NCBI GenBank assembly: GCA_030428205.1
Contig: JAUIBK010000029.1
Coordinates: 1-42,743 of the forward strand
DNA: 42,743 nt
Origin: a bacterium
GTDB taxonomy: Bacteria > Bdellovibrionota_C > UBA2361 > RFPC01
Direction: 5' to 3'
Shown here: piece by piece, positions 1 to 7,664 of the stretch
Layout of the letters: every line of letters begins with the position of its first letter
How positions within the stretch are numbered: position 1 is the first letter of the stretch
The notes under the pieces: model-generated
Databases searched by the model: none
What the model saw: only the letters and a program-made list of their open reading frames with translations
Told to the model about the DNA's origin: nothing
Made by a program: the position numbers and the translations under genes

Positions 1-729
1 CTTGGCTCTGAGCGAGTACTTGGAATTACCCTTCCTTCTCAGTACTCCTCAGGTGAAACCCGGTCTGATGCGGAAGAGCTAGCGGAAAATCTCGGTATAG
101 AGCTCCGAACAGTACCTATTCAAGGTCAAGTCGATGCGTGCCTCGATGCGTTCAAGGTAGACAAGGAGCTTTCTTCCCTTCCAGAAAATGTAGCCGAAGA
201 GAATGTGCAGGCACGGCTTCGGATGATCGATCTCATGTTTTACGCCAACAAGTATCCAGCATTGGTGCTGAATACAGGCAATAAAACAGAGCTTGCTCTC
301 AATAACTGCACTATCTACGGAGACATGGTTGGTGGTTTTAGTGTGCTCGGCGACGTTGATAAAGATCGTGTGTACGAACTGGCAGAATTCATAAATGAAA
401 AGCACGGTCGTGAAGTAATTCCCATTACCACGATAGAACGGCCACCGAGTGCTGAACTCAAACCAAATCAAACAGACGATCAAGTCATGGGAGATATGCC
501 CCAAACCTTAGCGCCTATGGTTCGGACCATTATCGAAGAAGGGTTGTCGCTTACTGAAGCGTTGGAGCAATTCAGTGACACTTTTTCTCCGGAGTTAATC
601 GAGAAGTGTTTTGTGCGTCTTGATGCTTCTGAGTGGAAACGTCGACAGGCGTCTCCCGGTATTCGTGTGACCAAACGTGCGTTTGGTAATGGCAGGCGGA
701 TGCCAATGGCACATGGCTACTACAGGTAA
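1..729 (+). CDS. nadE: NAD+ synthase, C-terminal part (5' end outside window)
   Basis: Reading frame 1 is open from the first base to a stop at 727-729, giving about 242 residues of the synthetase domain. It makes NAD+ from nicotinate adenine dinucleotide with ATP and ammonia. Visible family features are LPSQYSS near the start, the ENVQARLRM helix, the ATP-binding stretch VLNTGNKTELALNNCTIYGD, then MVGGFSVLGDVDK and a basic C-terminus (KRAFGNGRRMP). The N-terminal part, including the SGGxDS P-loop and any glutaminase domain, lies upstream of the window, so the glutamine- or ammonia-dependent type cannot be told. The gene is followed 11 bp later by pncA with a strong ribosome site, so it is probably the upstream member of a NAD operon. 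Confidence 0.9.
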   Translation, partial: LGSERVLGITLPSQYSSGETRSDAEELAENLGIELRTVPIQGQVDACLDAFKVDKELSSLPENVAEENVQARLRMIDLMFYANKYPALVLNTGNKTELALNNCTIYGDMVGGFSVLGDVDKDRVYELAEFINEKHGREVIPITTIERPPSAELKPNQTDDQVMGDMPQTLAPMVRTIIEEGLSLTEALEQFSDTFSPELIEKCFVRLDASEWKRRQASPGIRVTKRAFGNGRRMPMAHGYYR

Positions 730-740
730 GGAGGAAAAAC

Positions 741-1457
741 ATGAGCAAAACAATGAAAGTACTACTCTTAGTTGATATTCAAAACGACTTTTGTCCTGGA
801 GGAGCGCTTGCTGTTCCAGATGGAGATGAAGTTGTTGGTGTTGCTAATGATCTTATGCGTTCTGGAGAGTTTGATGTCGTTATAGCAACGAGAGACTTTC
901 ACCCGAACGATCACTTAAGTTTTGCCGCGAACCAGGGAAAAACTCCATTTGAGGAAGGGCATGTTGGGGGGATAAAGCAAACACTCTGGCCAGCACACTG
1001 CGTGCAAGGAACGTTAGGCTCAGAGTTTCATCCAGATCTCGAAATTGATCGCATTGATACTTTTGTACACAAAGGAACAGATAGAGAAGTTGATAGTTAC
1101 AGTGGGTTTTTTGATAATGGACATAAGCGAGAGACGACGTTACGAAGTGCACTCCTTTCTTATGCAACATTTAATCGTGTGAGCAAATTGCAGGACGTTG
1201 AGCTCTATGTATGTGGTCTAGCGACTGACTACTGCGTCGCGGCAACCGTGCGTGATGCTCTTGATTTACACATTCCTACCACACTTATTGTCGATGGGTG
1301 CCGCGCTATCAATATGGCACCAGATGATGAAGTTCATACTCTTCGGGAGCTTGTTTCTCGAGGAGCAACTTTGACCTCCTCACGTGAAATCCTAACCTGT
1401 GAGCGTGCTCAAACGGTAGAGCGCACAGGGCGAGTGCATGAAGGTATGCAGCCGTAA
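741..1457 (+). CDS. pncA: Nicotinamidase (nicotinamide amidohydrolase)
   Basis: This 238-residue cytosolic enzyme hydrolyses nicotinamide to nicotinate, the entry step of nicotinamide salvage. The cysteine-hydrolase triad is visible as Asp12 (LVDIQNDF), Lys111 (VHKGTD) and Cys165 (CGLATDYCV). Likely metal ligands are Asp52 and His54 (RDFHPNDH) and His86 (PAHCVQGT). The length is slightly above the usual 210-220 because of a tail of about 20 residues after SSREIL. The start is well supported by AAGGAGG just upstream at a good distance. It lies 11 bp after nadE and just before the NAD kinase. The nicotinate phosphoribosyltransferase needed for the next salvage step is not recognised in the window. 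Confidence 0.96.
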   Translation: MSKTMKVLLLVDIQNDFCPGGALAVPDGDEVVGVANDLMRSGEFDVVIATRDFHPNDHLSFAANQGKTPFEEGHVGGIKQTLWPAHCVQGTLGSEFHPDLEIDRIDTFVHKGTDREVDSYSGFFDNGHKRETTLRSALLSYATFNRVSKLQDVELYVCGLATDYCVAATVRDALDLHIPTTLIVDGCRAINMAPDDEVHTLRELVSRGATLTSSREILTCERAQTVERTGRVHEGMQP

Positions 1458-1470
1458 GGATCTGAGACAG

Positions 1471-2511
1471 ATGCAGTTATATCCATCAGAGAACCACGTT
1501 CATACAGCTGGTAATGATCTTCAATCAGGAGATCTTCCTTCGCACCGCGCTTGTTCACTGACGTCACTTGCGGCTATCCGGCCGATAATGACAGAGGATA
1601 TTTTGGTGGTCACCAAGCTCTCAAAGGTTGAGTACGACATGCAGAAGTATGGCCTCTCTGAAAAAGAGCTCCTTGGACTCTACAACGAAGGTGGAGAGGA
1701 CCCGGAGCGAATCTTTGAGAGTCATAGACGGCAAAGTGAAGGCAGAAGGACATTAGCCTCTCTTTTTTCTCCAGACCAGATAGTCAGCCGAGAGGCAGTA
1801 ACCTCTCAGCTTGCAGATCGAGCAGGTCTTGTAATCGCCTTTGGAGGTGATAACCACTTTCAACACGTCTCACACTTTATAACGGGTGATACGCCGCTTC
1901 TTGGAGTTAATTCAGATCCACTTACGAGTCACGGCGCTCTTCTTCAAGATGATGCAAGCCGTGTTGCTGAAGTTCTTCGCGCCCTCTCCAAGGCAGAGTA
2001 CCTACTTGAACCTTGGACGCGCCTGACGCTTTCAGTCGATGGAAAGGAGTATCCACAAGCCACAGCGGATATCTTCTTTGGTGAACAAGAGCGAGTCCTC
2101 ATCTCACGCTATACCCTTGAACATTTACGCCCAAATGAAGCTGGAGAGCTTGTCGCTCTTGCTCCTCAGGTAGAACAAAAATGCTCCGGTCTCTTAGTGG
2201 CAACTGGCGCTGGTTCTTCTGGTTGGTTTCGAACTGCTGCTCGAGGAACAAGCGAGTTCGCTGAGATCTTTGCTCCTTGCGAAGTACAAGCACGGTACGC
2301 CGCAACTGAAATATCTCCAACGGTACAAAGTAATCACCCCGAGATGTTTTTTGGGGAACTTCACTATGGTGATGTGCTCCGGCTTGTTTCATTGAACCGT
2401 TCGAACGGTATTGCAAGCATTGATTCCCTTATTACGGCTCCCTTTGCCCGAGGCCAAGTTGCAGAACTTTCTCTATCACCCAAACCCCTTCTGATTGCGA
2501 GGCCAATATGA
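1471..2511 (+). CDS. nadK: NAD kinase, NADK3/NADK2-like
   Basis: This is probably the ATP-NAD kinase that makes NADP+. The core begins with ILVVTKLSKVEYD. It continues through AFGGDNHFQHVSHF, where most NAD kinases have GGDG, then LLGVNSDP, which is typical of the NADK3/NADK2 branch. Next comes GLLVATGAGSSGW, the counterpart of the NAD-binding TGSTAY segment. ATG 1471 is preferred because AAGGA sits 10 nt upstream. A further in-frame ATG at 1438 overlaps pncA, and another at 1588 begins exactly at the conserved core but lacks a clear ribosome site. The first 39 residues of the chosen start match nothing I recognise. The stop overlaps the next start by 4 bp (ATGA), indicating translational coupling. 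Confidence 0.83.
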   Translation: MQLYPSENHVHTAGNDLQSGDLPSHRACSLTSLAAIRPIMTEDILVVTKLSKVEYDMQKYGLSEKELLGLYNEGGEDPERIFESHRRQSEGRRTLASLFSPDQIVSREAVTSQLADRAGLVIAFGGDNHFQHVSHFITGDTPLLGVNSDPLTSHGALLQDDASRVAEVLRALSKAEYLLEPWTRLTLSVDGKEYPQATADIFFGEQERVLISRYTLEHLRPNEAGELVALAPQVEQKCSGLLVATGAGSSGWFRTAARGTSEFAEIFAPCEVQARYAATEISPTVQSNHPEMFFGELHYGDVLRLVSLNRSNGIASIDSLITAPFARGQVAELSLSPKPLLIARPI

Positions 2512-3911
2512 CTCAAATGCAACAAGTGCAACCGCACAATCTTGAGATTGCTCCGAGAGTGCACGTTTCAGTAGTAAAGAACTTTGCTCAGCTCGGAAGG
2601 CTTCCTCAAATTTCTGTTGTCGAGCACCCAGAAAGTTATCCCATGCGGTTTCCTGTGCCTGATAGATTCCTCTCTTGGGGAGTTTCCTTTCCACAGTATT
2701 CTCCATTCTATGCAGAGAGCGAAAGGATTGTTGAACCATCTGTACTAGCAACCAGTTTTGAGGGTCCCTTTGAAAGTGATGGAGAGACTCGGCTACCGCT
2801 CAATCCAGTCGGGAGAACAGGTCTTCTTGGAAGGGGAGCGTTGTGGGCATATGGCCCCAATCACGCCGCAGATGCTGCCGTTGTTCGTGGTCCCAAAGCT
2901 AACGGTGAGTATGAAATTTTACTTATCGAACGAGAAGATGGTTCATGGGCGCTTCCAGGTGGGTTTGTAGACCAGGGAGAAGAGCCGTGTGATGCGATGA
3001 TACGAGAACTAGGTGAAGAAGCTCTGCTCTTTAGTGAGGACAAAGCAGCAAGCCTTAAAGCACGGGCTACCTTGCTTTACCAAGGATACGCAGATGACCC
3101 TCGAAACACAGATAATGCCTGGATCGAAACATCAGCTTATCTTCTTCATGTGACCGAGGAAGAGAGTGAAGCGATGGAGCTCTGTGCCCGAGATGATGCG
3201 CAACGAGTGAGGTGGGCTCCACTTTCGCACGATACGCGAGAGTCTCTCTATGCAAGTCACCCTCAGATTGCAACGCTTGCACTTCGGACGGTCAAACGAA
3301 CAGAGACACTCCTTGCCCCCTATCGGAATCCTCAAATACATTCACTTTCAGAGCTCATTAAGGTTGGACATATCCGTATAGGGATATTCGGAGGCACTTT
3401 TGATCCTATCCATAAAGGGCACCTCGAAGCTGCGGAAGCAGCACTGTGTTCTCATGATCTTGATGCGATAGTCTTCATGCCAGCAAAACAAAATCCTCTC
3501 AAAGGCCATCCACCACACTATACAGAGGAAGCTCGCATGAGGCAGATTGTCCAATCAATTGTGCGGATCCCTTCAATGTATGTATCGCCACTTGAGCTTG
3601 AGAGAGCAGAAGGAGAGCCCTCGTATCTTATTGATTCTTTACGTGAACTACAAGGTCAAGCTCCAGAAGCAGACCTCTTTTTTGTCCACGGTGCAGACAC
3701 TCTCGAAGAGCTTTCTCGCTGGAAGGATTTAGACGACTGTATGGGTATAGCTACCTTTCTTCCCGTAAAGCGTAATGAGGTACAACGAGATGAAGTTATC
3801 AATCTTACATCTCGACTTTCTAGAGACGAGAGGGAGCATCTCTATCGTGCATTTGTTGATGTAGAGATTGAAAATATCTCATCAACTGAAATTCGAAGGA
3901 GGAGACAATAG
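2508..3911 (+). CDS. nadD: Fusion: NUDT9-like ADP-ribose pyrophosphatase + nicotinate-nucleotide adenylyltransferase
   Basis: This 467-residue protein has two domains. Residues about 40-265 follow human NUDT9 closely: NPVGRTGLLGRG, GPNHAAD, a full Nudix box at 152-173 (Gly152, Glu158, then RELGEEAL 166-173), and DPRNTDNAWIET followed by LYASHPQ. The expected reaction is ADP-ribose to AMP plus ribose 5-phosphate. Residues about 288-467 are NadD: GGTFDPIHKGH at 295-305 (HxGH nucleotidyltransferase motif) and SSTEIR at 458-463. NadD joins nicotinate mononucleotide with ATP to give the substrate of NadE. Active-site motifs of both halves are intact. The gene starts inside the last codon of the NAD kinase. 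NUDT9-type Nudix enzymes are best known from eukaryotes, and this domain pairing is one I do not know as standard. Confidence 0.93.
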   Translation: MTQMQQVQPHNLEIAPRVHVSVVKNFAQLGRLPQISVVEHPESYPMRFPVPDRFLSWGVSFPQYSPFYAESERIVEPSVLATSFEGPFESDGETRLPLNPVGRTGLLGRGALWAYGPNHAADAAVVRGPKANGEYEILLIEREDGSWALPGGFVDQGEEPCDAMIRELGEEALLFSEDKAASLKARATLLYQGYADDPRNTDNAWIETSAYLLHVTEEESEAMELCARDDAQRVRWAPLSHDTRESLYASHPQIATLALRTVKRTETLLAPYRNPQIHSLSELIKVGHIRIGIFGGTFDPIHKGHLEAAEAALCSHDLDAIVFMPAKQNPLKGHPPHYTEEARMRQIVQSIVRIPSMYVSPLELERAEGEPSYLIDSLRELQGQAPEADLFFVHGADTLEELSRWKDLDDCMGIATFLPVKRNEVQRDEVINLTSRLSRDEREHLYRAFVDVEIENISSTEIRRRRQ

Positions 3912-3912
3912 T

Positions 3913-4095
3913 ATGTACCAGACAGCAACCATTAGAGAAGGGCCGTATGATCTCAATACCCACGTAGAGTTGCCCTAAAGGATTTTGGAGTAAAGGAGTG
4001 TTGATATAGTGTTTGAGCGGTATGGGATTGAGGTTGTGACTACCTTAGTCGAGTTAAGAGGTGGGCTGAAAGGGGAGATTGAGGCTTTCCTTTAA
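3913..4095 (+). pseudogene. Decayed gene or micro-ORFs after the NAD operon
   Basis: A strong ribosome site (GGAGGAG) at the very end of the Nudix-NadD gene precedes ATG 3913. The reading starts MYQTATIREGPYDLNTHVEL and stops after 22 codons at 3976-3978. The same frame, interrupted by a second stop at 3991-3993, resumes at GTG 4009 behind AAAGGAG and reads VFERYGIEVV..LRGGLKGEIEAFL to a stop at 4093-4095. Both pieces look protein-like and share one frame, so I read this as the remains of a further operon gene, although two tiny peptides are possible. I do not recognise the family. Confidence 0.35.
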
Positions 4096-4179
4096 AGCCG
4101 TATCCAGTAGAATGCTTCCCAGAGGACTGTGATTTATAGAAGCCTCGCTAGAGATCTTTCAGTGGAGAACGAGTAAGCT

Positions 4180-4674
4180 ATGAAAACACGAATCTATCCC
4201 CTGAGTTTTTTGACGGGTGTATTGTTCTTTGTGAATCTTTTTGTTCCGTTCGTGGCGCAAGGAGAAGCACGTGCTCGGTTATCAAAGGGACAGAGTATCT
4301 ACGTGCCAGCTTATTCTCATATTTATAGTGGTGACAAAGCACTCCCATTTCTTCTGACGGTGACATTAAGCATTCGAAATATCGATCCGAAGTATAGTAT
4401 GAGACTTCTGGAAGTAGACTATCATGAAACTCAAGGAGCCAGGATCAAGCGACTGTTAGATGCCTCGAAAGTTTTAAAACCAATGGAGTCAATGCGTTTT
4501 GTTATTCCAGAAAGTGATGCAAGTGGAGGATCTGGTGCTAACTTTATCGTCACATGGAGTTCGGATAAACTTGTTAATGCACCGATTGTCGAATCAATAA
4601 TGATAGGAACGAAGTCCCAACAGGGAGTTTCTTTTAGCTCTCGTGGGCAACCTATACTTACGCATAAAGAGTAA
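4180..4674 (+). CDS. DUF3124 family secreted protein
   Basis: This 164-residue protein starts with a signal peptide (MKTRIYPLSFLTGVLFFVNL, predicted cleavage near VAQG-EA), so it is exported. The body fits the DUF3124 family as I remember it: IYVPAYSHIYSGDKALPFLL, then SIRNIDPKYSM, DASGGSGANFIVTW and IMIGTKSQQGVSFSSRGQ near the end. The function of the family is unknown; the fold is probably a beta-sandwich. It follows the decayed NAD-operon gene by 84 bp and stands alone, with 137 bp to the next gene. The start lies just upstream of the hydrophobic signal core and has a weak GAG-type ribosome site. Confidence 0.8.
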   Translation: MKTRIYPLSFLTGVLFFVNLFVPFVAQGEARARLSKGQSIYVPAYSHIYSGDKALPFLLTVTLSIRNIDPKYSMRLLEVDYHETQGARIKRLLDASKVLKPMESMRFVIPESDASGGSGANFIVTWSSDKLVNAPIVESIMIGTKSQQGVSFSSRGQPILTHKE

Positions 4675-4811
4675 CCATCTTCTTCTTGAGATAGAAGGGA
4701 TCTATTCAAAGAGACTCTGTCGAGGAGAGAGACTCGGATTGACGCTCAAGTTGATTAGCCTCCCCTAGATGCTATGCTTTCAGACGCTGGGGAAATTTTT
4801 GGATTACACAC

Positions 4812-5258
4812 ATGACTCAGCAGCACCAAAGTTCTCTCAGCCGATCCCTCCAAGAGGTACATTCTCAACTTGATTCTTTGAAGGAATTATCACTTCCATC
4901 AACATCTCCGCTCAGTAAGAAGCAAGCAGAGAACGCCTTAGAAGGTTGGATTTCCGCTGCAAATACTCTTACGAAAGCTATTGAAAGTCTTACGACAGGA
5001 AAAACAGGCCCTCTTCGTATGAAGAAGGCGAGTCAGAGATGTAACGATCTTCTCAATATTGATGCCGTATTAGGTGATCGTAGAGATAAAGCATTCTCGT
5101 TACGTGATCTCCGTGATGGTGGACTGACGTCGATAAACCAAGACTCCATTACCTCTCTCAAAGCTGGAGGTGCAGTAGTGAGACTTGGCAGAGGACAATA
5201 TTTATTATCTCAGGCAGCTCTAGAATTTCTGGCGGAGCAAACAGAAGAGAGTCGCTAG
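4812..5258 (+). CDS. Hypothetical protein, 148 aa
   Basis: Not recognised. The product is a soluble, mostly helical protein with no signal peptide or membrane segment. Residues 1-75 are polar and Ser/Leu-rich and could form a helical hairpin. Residues about 95-140 (SLRDLRDGGLTSINQDSI followed by a short strand-like stretch and YLLSQAALEFL) have the spacing of a winged-helix-like or small DNA-binding domain, but this is only an impression. GGA lies about 8 nt before the ATG. It is convergent with the secreted propeller gene and separated from it by 60 bp that hold a weak 6-bp stem (GAGAAG/CTTCTC) without a T-run. Confidence 0.6.
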   Translation: MTQQHQSSLSRSLQEVHSQLDSLKELSLPSTSPLSKKQAENALEGWISAANTLTKAIESLTTGKTGPLRMKKASQRCNDLLNIDAVLGDRRDKAFSLRDLRDGGLTSINQDSITSLKAGGAVVRLGRGQYLLSQAALEFLAEQTEESR

Positions 5259-5318
5259 ATCGTAAGAGAGAAGCTGAACCTCCTTCTCCTTGTCTATCAT
5301 TGTTCTGAGCTCGAATCC

Positions 5319-7502
5319 TTAAGAGTCTGTGAGAGCATTGTTCAATTTTAGCAGTGTCTTCTTTGCTTGTTTCTTTCGTTTTTTGAAGTTTGAAGTCTTT
5401 GTTTTTTTAGCCCTCCGAGTTTTTCGAAGCGCTTTCTTGAGTCGTTTTGAGAGGTTCAGCGAAGGACTTGCAAGAGTATATGAATTGAGGTTCGTTGTCA
5501 TTGTTGAATCGAGTTCATCGTGAATACTTTGAATCTCAACTAGTGTACTTTTCTGTGCTTTTCTTCTTTTTTTATTTCGCTTTTTATTCGGTGTGCCAGT
5601 CCATTTTAAGCTTGAAACTAAGCTTCGAAGTGTAGCGATACGATCTTTCGCGTCTGCATTGATGAGGCAGTCCGAAATGGAGTTTGAGTTGGTATCAGCA
5701 TCGACTACGCCACACCCACAATCTCCAGGCTCCGTTTTTGCACTGTCGCTCTCACACTGGTCGACGCCGTCAGGATATCCATCGTCGTCGGCATCAGCAA
5801 GAAGAAGGAGTCTATTAGGAGCGGAGAGCCCGGTGATCAGTGCTTCAAGTGCACCAGTGCCATCCATATTTCCTACAAGTAAAGCATCTTCTGCACCGCT
5901 ATCTGATATATAAATCTTTCCGTTCTCAGCATCGAGCTGAATGCTGTCAGGATTACTTATACCGTCTGCAGCTGCCCAGAGTGTTGTGATCGCACCCGTG
6001 CCATCGCTATTTGCACGGAGGATGAGGTCGTCAGTTATGTCTCCCCAGTAAATCATGTCGGAACTTGGATCAAGCGCGAGTCCTCGAGGATTGGTAAGTC
6101 CATCGGCTGCTTGAAAGAGAACGGTTGGTGCTCCGGTTCCATCTGCATTTGCTCGTAGAATAGTCACATCATTTGCATCAATCCAGTACAAGAGATCAGC
6201 ATCTGCGTCTAAGACAAGATCTTGAGGGAAGGTAAGTCCGTCTCCATTATCATAGAGATCAGTTACAGCTCCTGTTCCATCATTACTTCCACGTTGAATT
6301 TTTTGGGTGGCACTATCACTCCAATAAAGAAGATCGGAACTCGAATCATAAGCAAGGCCGCTGACATCGGTTACATTGTCTGTGGCGTTATCAAAGAGTG
6401 TCGAAATGGTGCCTTCAAGAATACCTGAGGTAATTGCTTCAAACTCGAGATCAACTTTTTTGATACCTGCGGAAGGAAAAGAGTCTGAGAAAAAAAGCTC
6501 GCGAGAGGAAACATCAATTGCGAGGTATCCGGGAGTATACGGGGCATTTGAAAGGTTCACTGCGGTGCTCGCTGTCCCAGAACCGTCACTTGCTCCACTA
6601 TAGATATTTACATCTCCAGTAAAGAGAATCTGTGTCCCATCGGGTGAAACTCCTACGCCTTGGGATGTGGAATCGGTTGCAGAGACATCAAAGAGTTGTG
6701 TGAGAGCACCGCTTCCGTCACTGTTTCCGCGGTAGATAATACCATTGGCGTTGACCCAATAGAGAAGTCCATTAGCGATATCAAGACTAATGCCAGCTGA
6801 AGCTGCAACCCCATCACCATTATTAAAGAGAGTTTCATTGTTGTTGCCATCAAGGTCGCTTCGATCAAGTGTTTGGCCACCAAAATTTGCCCAGTAGAGT
6901 TTCTCGTTCGTGGAGTCAACGGCTACTCCTGTAACTCCTCCACCAGTCGCGGTAATCTGAGTTGGGGTGCCAAGTCCAGAAATGTTTCCACGCATAATGC
7001 GAGCATTACCTTGCTGTCCCCAGTAGATATGTCCATTATCAGTATCAACATCAATACCCACCGGACTAGACGCGCCTGTATAAATCGCTTCAGGTGTACC
7101 CGTGCCATCAATGTTCCCTCTCCAAATGGAACTTGCATAGTAATCTGTCCAGAAGATGTATCCGTTTACAGGATCGACTGCTACCCCAGTAACGTTAGAG
7201 AGACCATCGAGGTGATCAAAGACGATTTCAAAGTTTGAGCCATCAAAGGCGCATCGCATAATTTTCTGTGCGGCGCCCCAGTAAAACCTGCTATTGGTTC
7301 GATCCACAGCTGCGTAGTTTGGAACATAATAGCTCTGCAGGATTTCATCACGGTTGCTTCCATCTGAAGGATATCGGGCGATGGTGCTTCCTTGTCCACT
7401 CAAATAAATTTGGGGCTCAGCAAAGGCCATTGGAGTGAGTGAGAAAAGGAAGCATCCAAGATATGAGAGAAGCGAAAAAGAAATCGCAAGGTTGTTGTGC
7501 AT
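5319..7502 (-). CDS. Secreted YWTD-type beta-propeller protein with calcium-binding-like and lysine-rich tail
   Basis: This 727-residue protein begins with a signal peptide (ending near MAFA-EP). Residues about 30-570 are repeats of roughly 40-45 residues with the pattern GLAYDSSSDLLYWSD, then IQRGSNDGTGAVTDLYD, the pattern of low-density-lipoprotein-receptor YWTD propellers. About a dozen repeats suggest two six-bladed propellers. Next comes an Asp-rich Cys segment (DADDDGYPDGVDQCESD and GDCGCGVVDADTNSN) like thrombospondin type 3 calcium repeats. The last ~110 residues are strongly basic with Lys/Arg runs (KKRNKKRRK, KKTKTSNFKKRKKQ). It is probably cell-surface or extracellular; its partner is unknown. 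GGGGAT precedes the ATG. It shares orientation with the repeat protein upstream. Confidence 0.85.
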   Translation of the reverse strand: MHNNLAISFSLLSYLGCFLFSLTPMAFAEPQIYLSGQGSTIARYPSDGSNRDEILQSYYVPNYAAVDRTNSRFYWGAAQKIMRCAFDGSNFEIVFDHLDGLSNVTGVAVDPVNGYIFWTDYYASSIWRGNIDGTGTPEAIYTGASSPVGIDVDTDNGHIYWGQQGNARIMRGNISGLGTPTQITATGGGVTGVAVDSTNEKLYWANFGGQTLDRSDLDGNNNETLFNNGDGVAASAGISLDIANGLLYWVNANGIIYRGNSDGSGALTQLFDVSATDSTSQGVGVSPDGTQILFTGDVNIYSGASDGSGTASTAVNLSNAPYTPGYLAIDVSSRELFFSDSFPSAGIKKVDLEFEAITSGILEGTISTLFDNATDNVTDVSGLAYDSSSDLLYWSDSATQKIQRGSNDGTGAVTDLYDNGDGLTFPQDLVLDADADLLYWIDANDVTILRANADGTGAPTVLFQAADGLTNPRGLALDPSSDMIYWGDITDDLILRANSDGTGAITTLWAAADGISNPDSIQLDAENGKIYISDSGAEDALLVGNMDGTGALEALITGLSAPNRLLLLADADDDGYPDGVDQCESDSAKTEPGDCGCGVVDADTNSNSISDCLINADAKDRIATLRSLVSSLKWTGTPNKKRNKKRRKAQKSTLVEIQSIHDELDSTMTTNLNSYTLASPSLNLSKRLKKALRKTRRAKKTKTSNFKKRKKQAKKTLLKLNNALTDS

Positions 7503-7664
7503 ATAATATCCCCAAAACAGTAATTCGTGACTGCTCGATATAACACTTTCAAGAGGAAATCAAAAACGAATTTCTCTGTAGTTCAGTGTAAGTCCTTAGA
7601 ACGATTATGGGATTATCAATGTACTTCTCGCACAGGCATGCTGTCTCTCTTCCTTCTCCTCTCA

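Noticed and set aside
79..504. 141-codon - strand frame under nadE
   Set aside because: Shadow of the clearly conserved NAD+ synthase frame.
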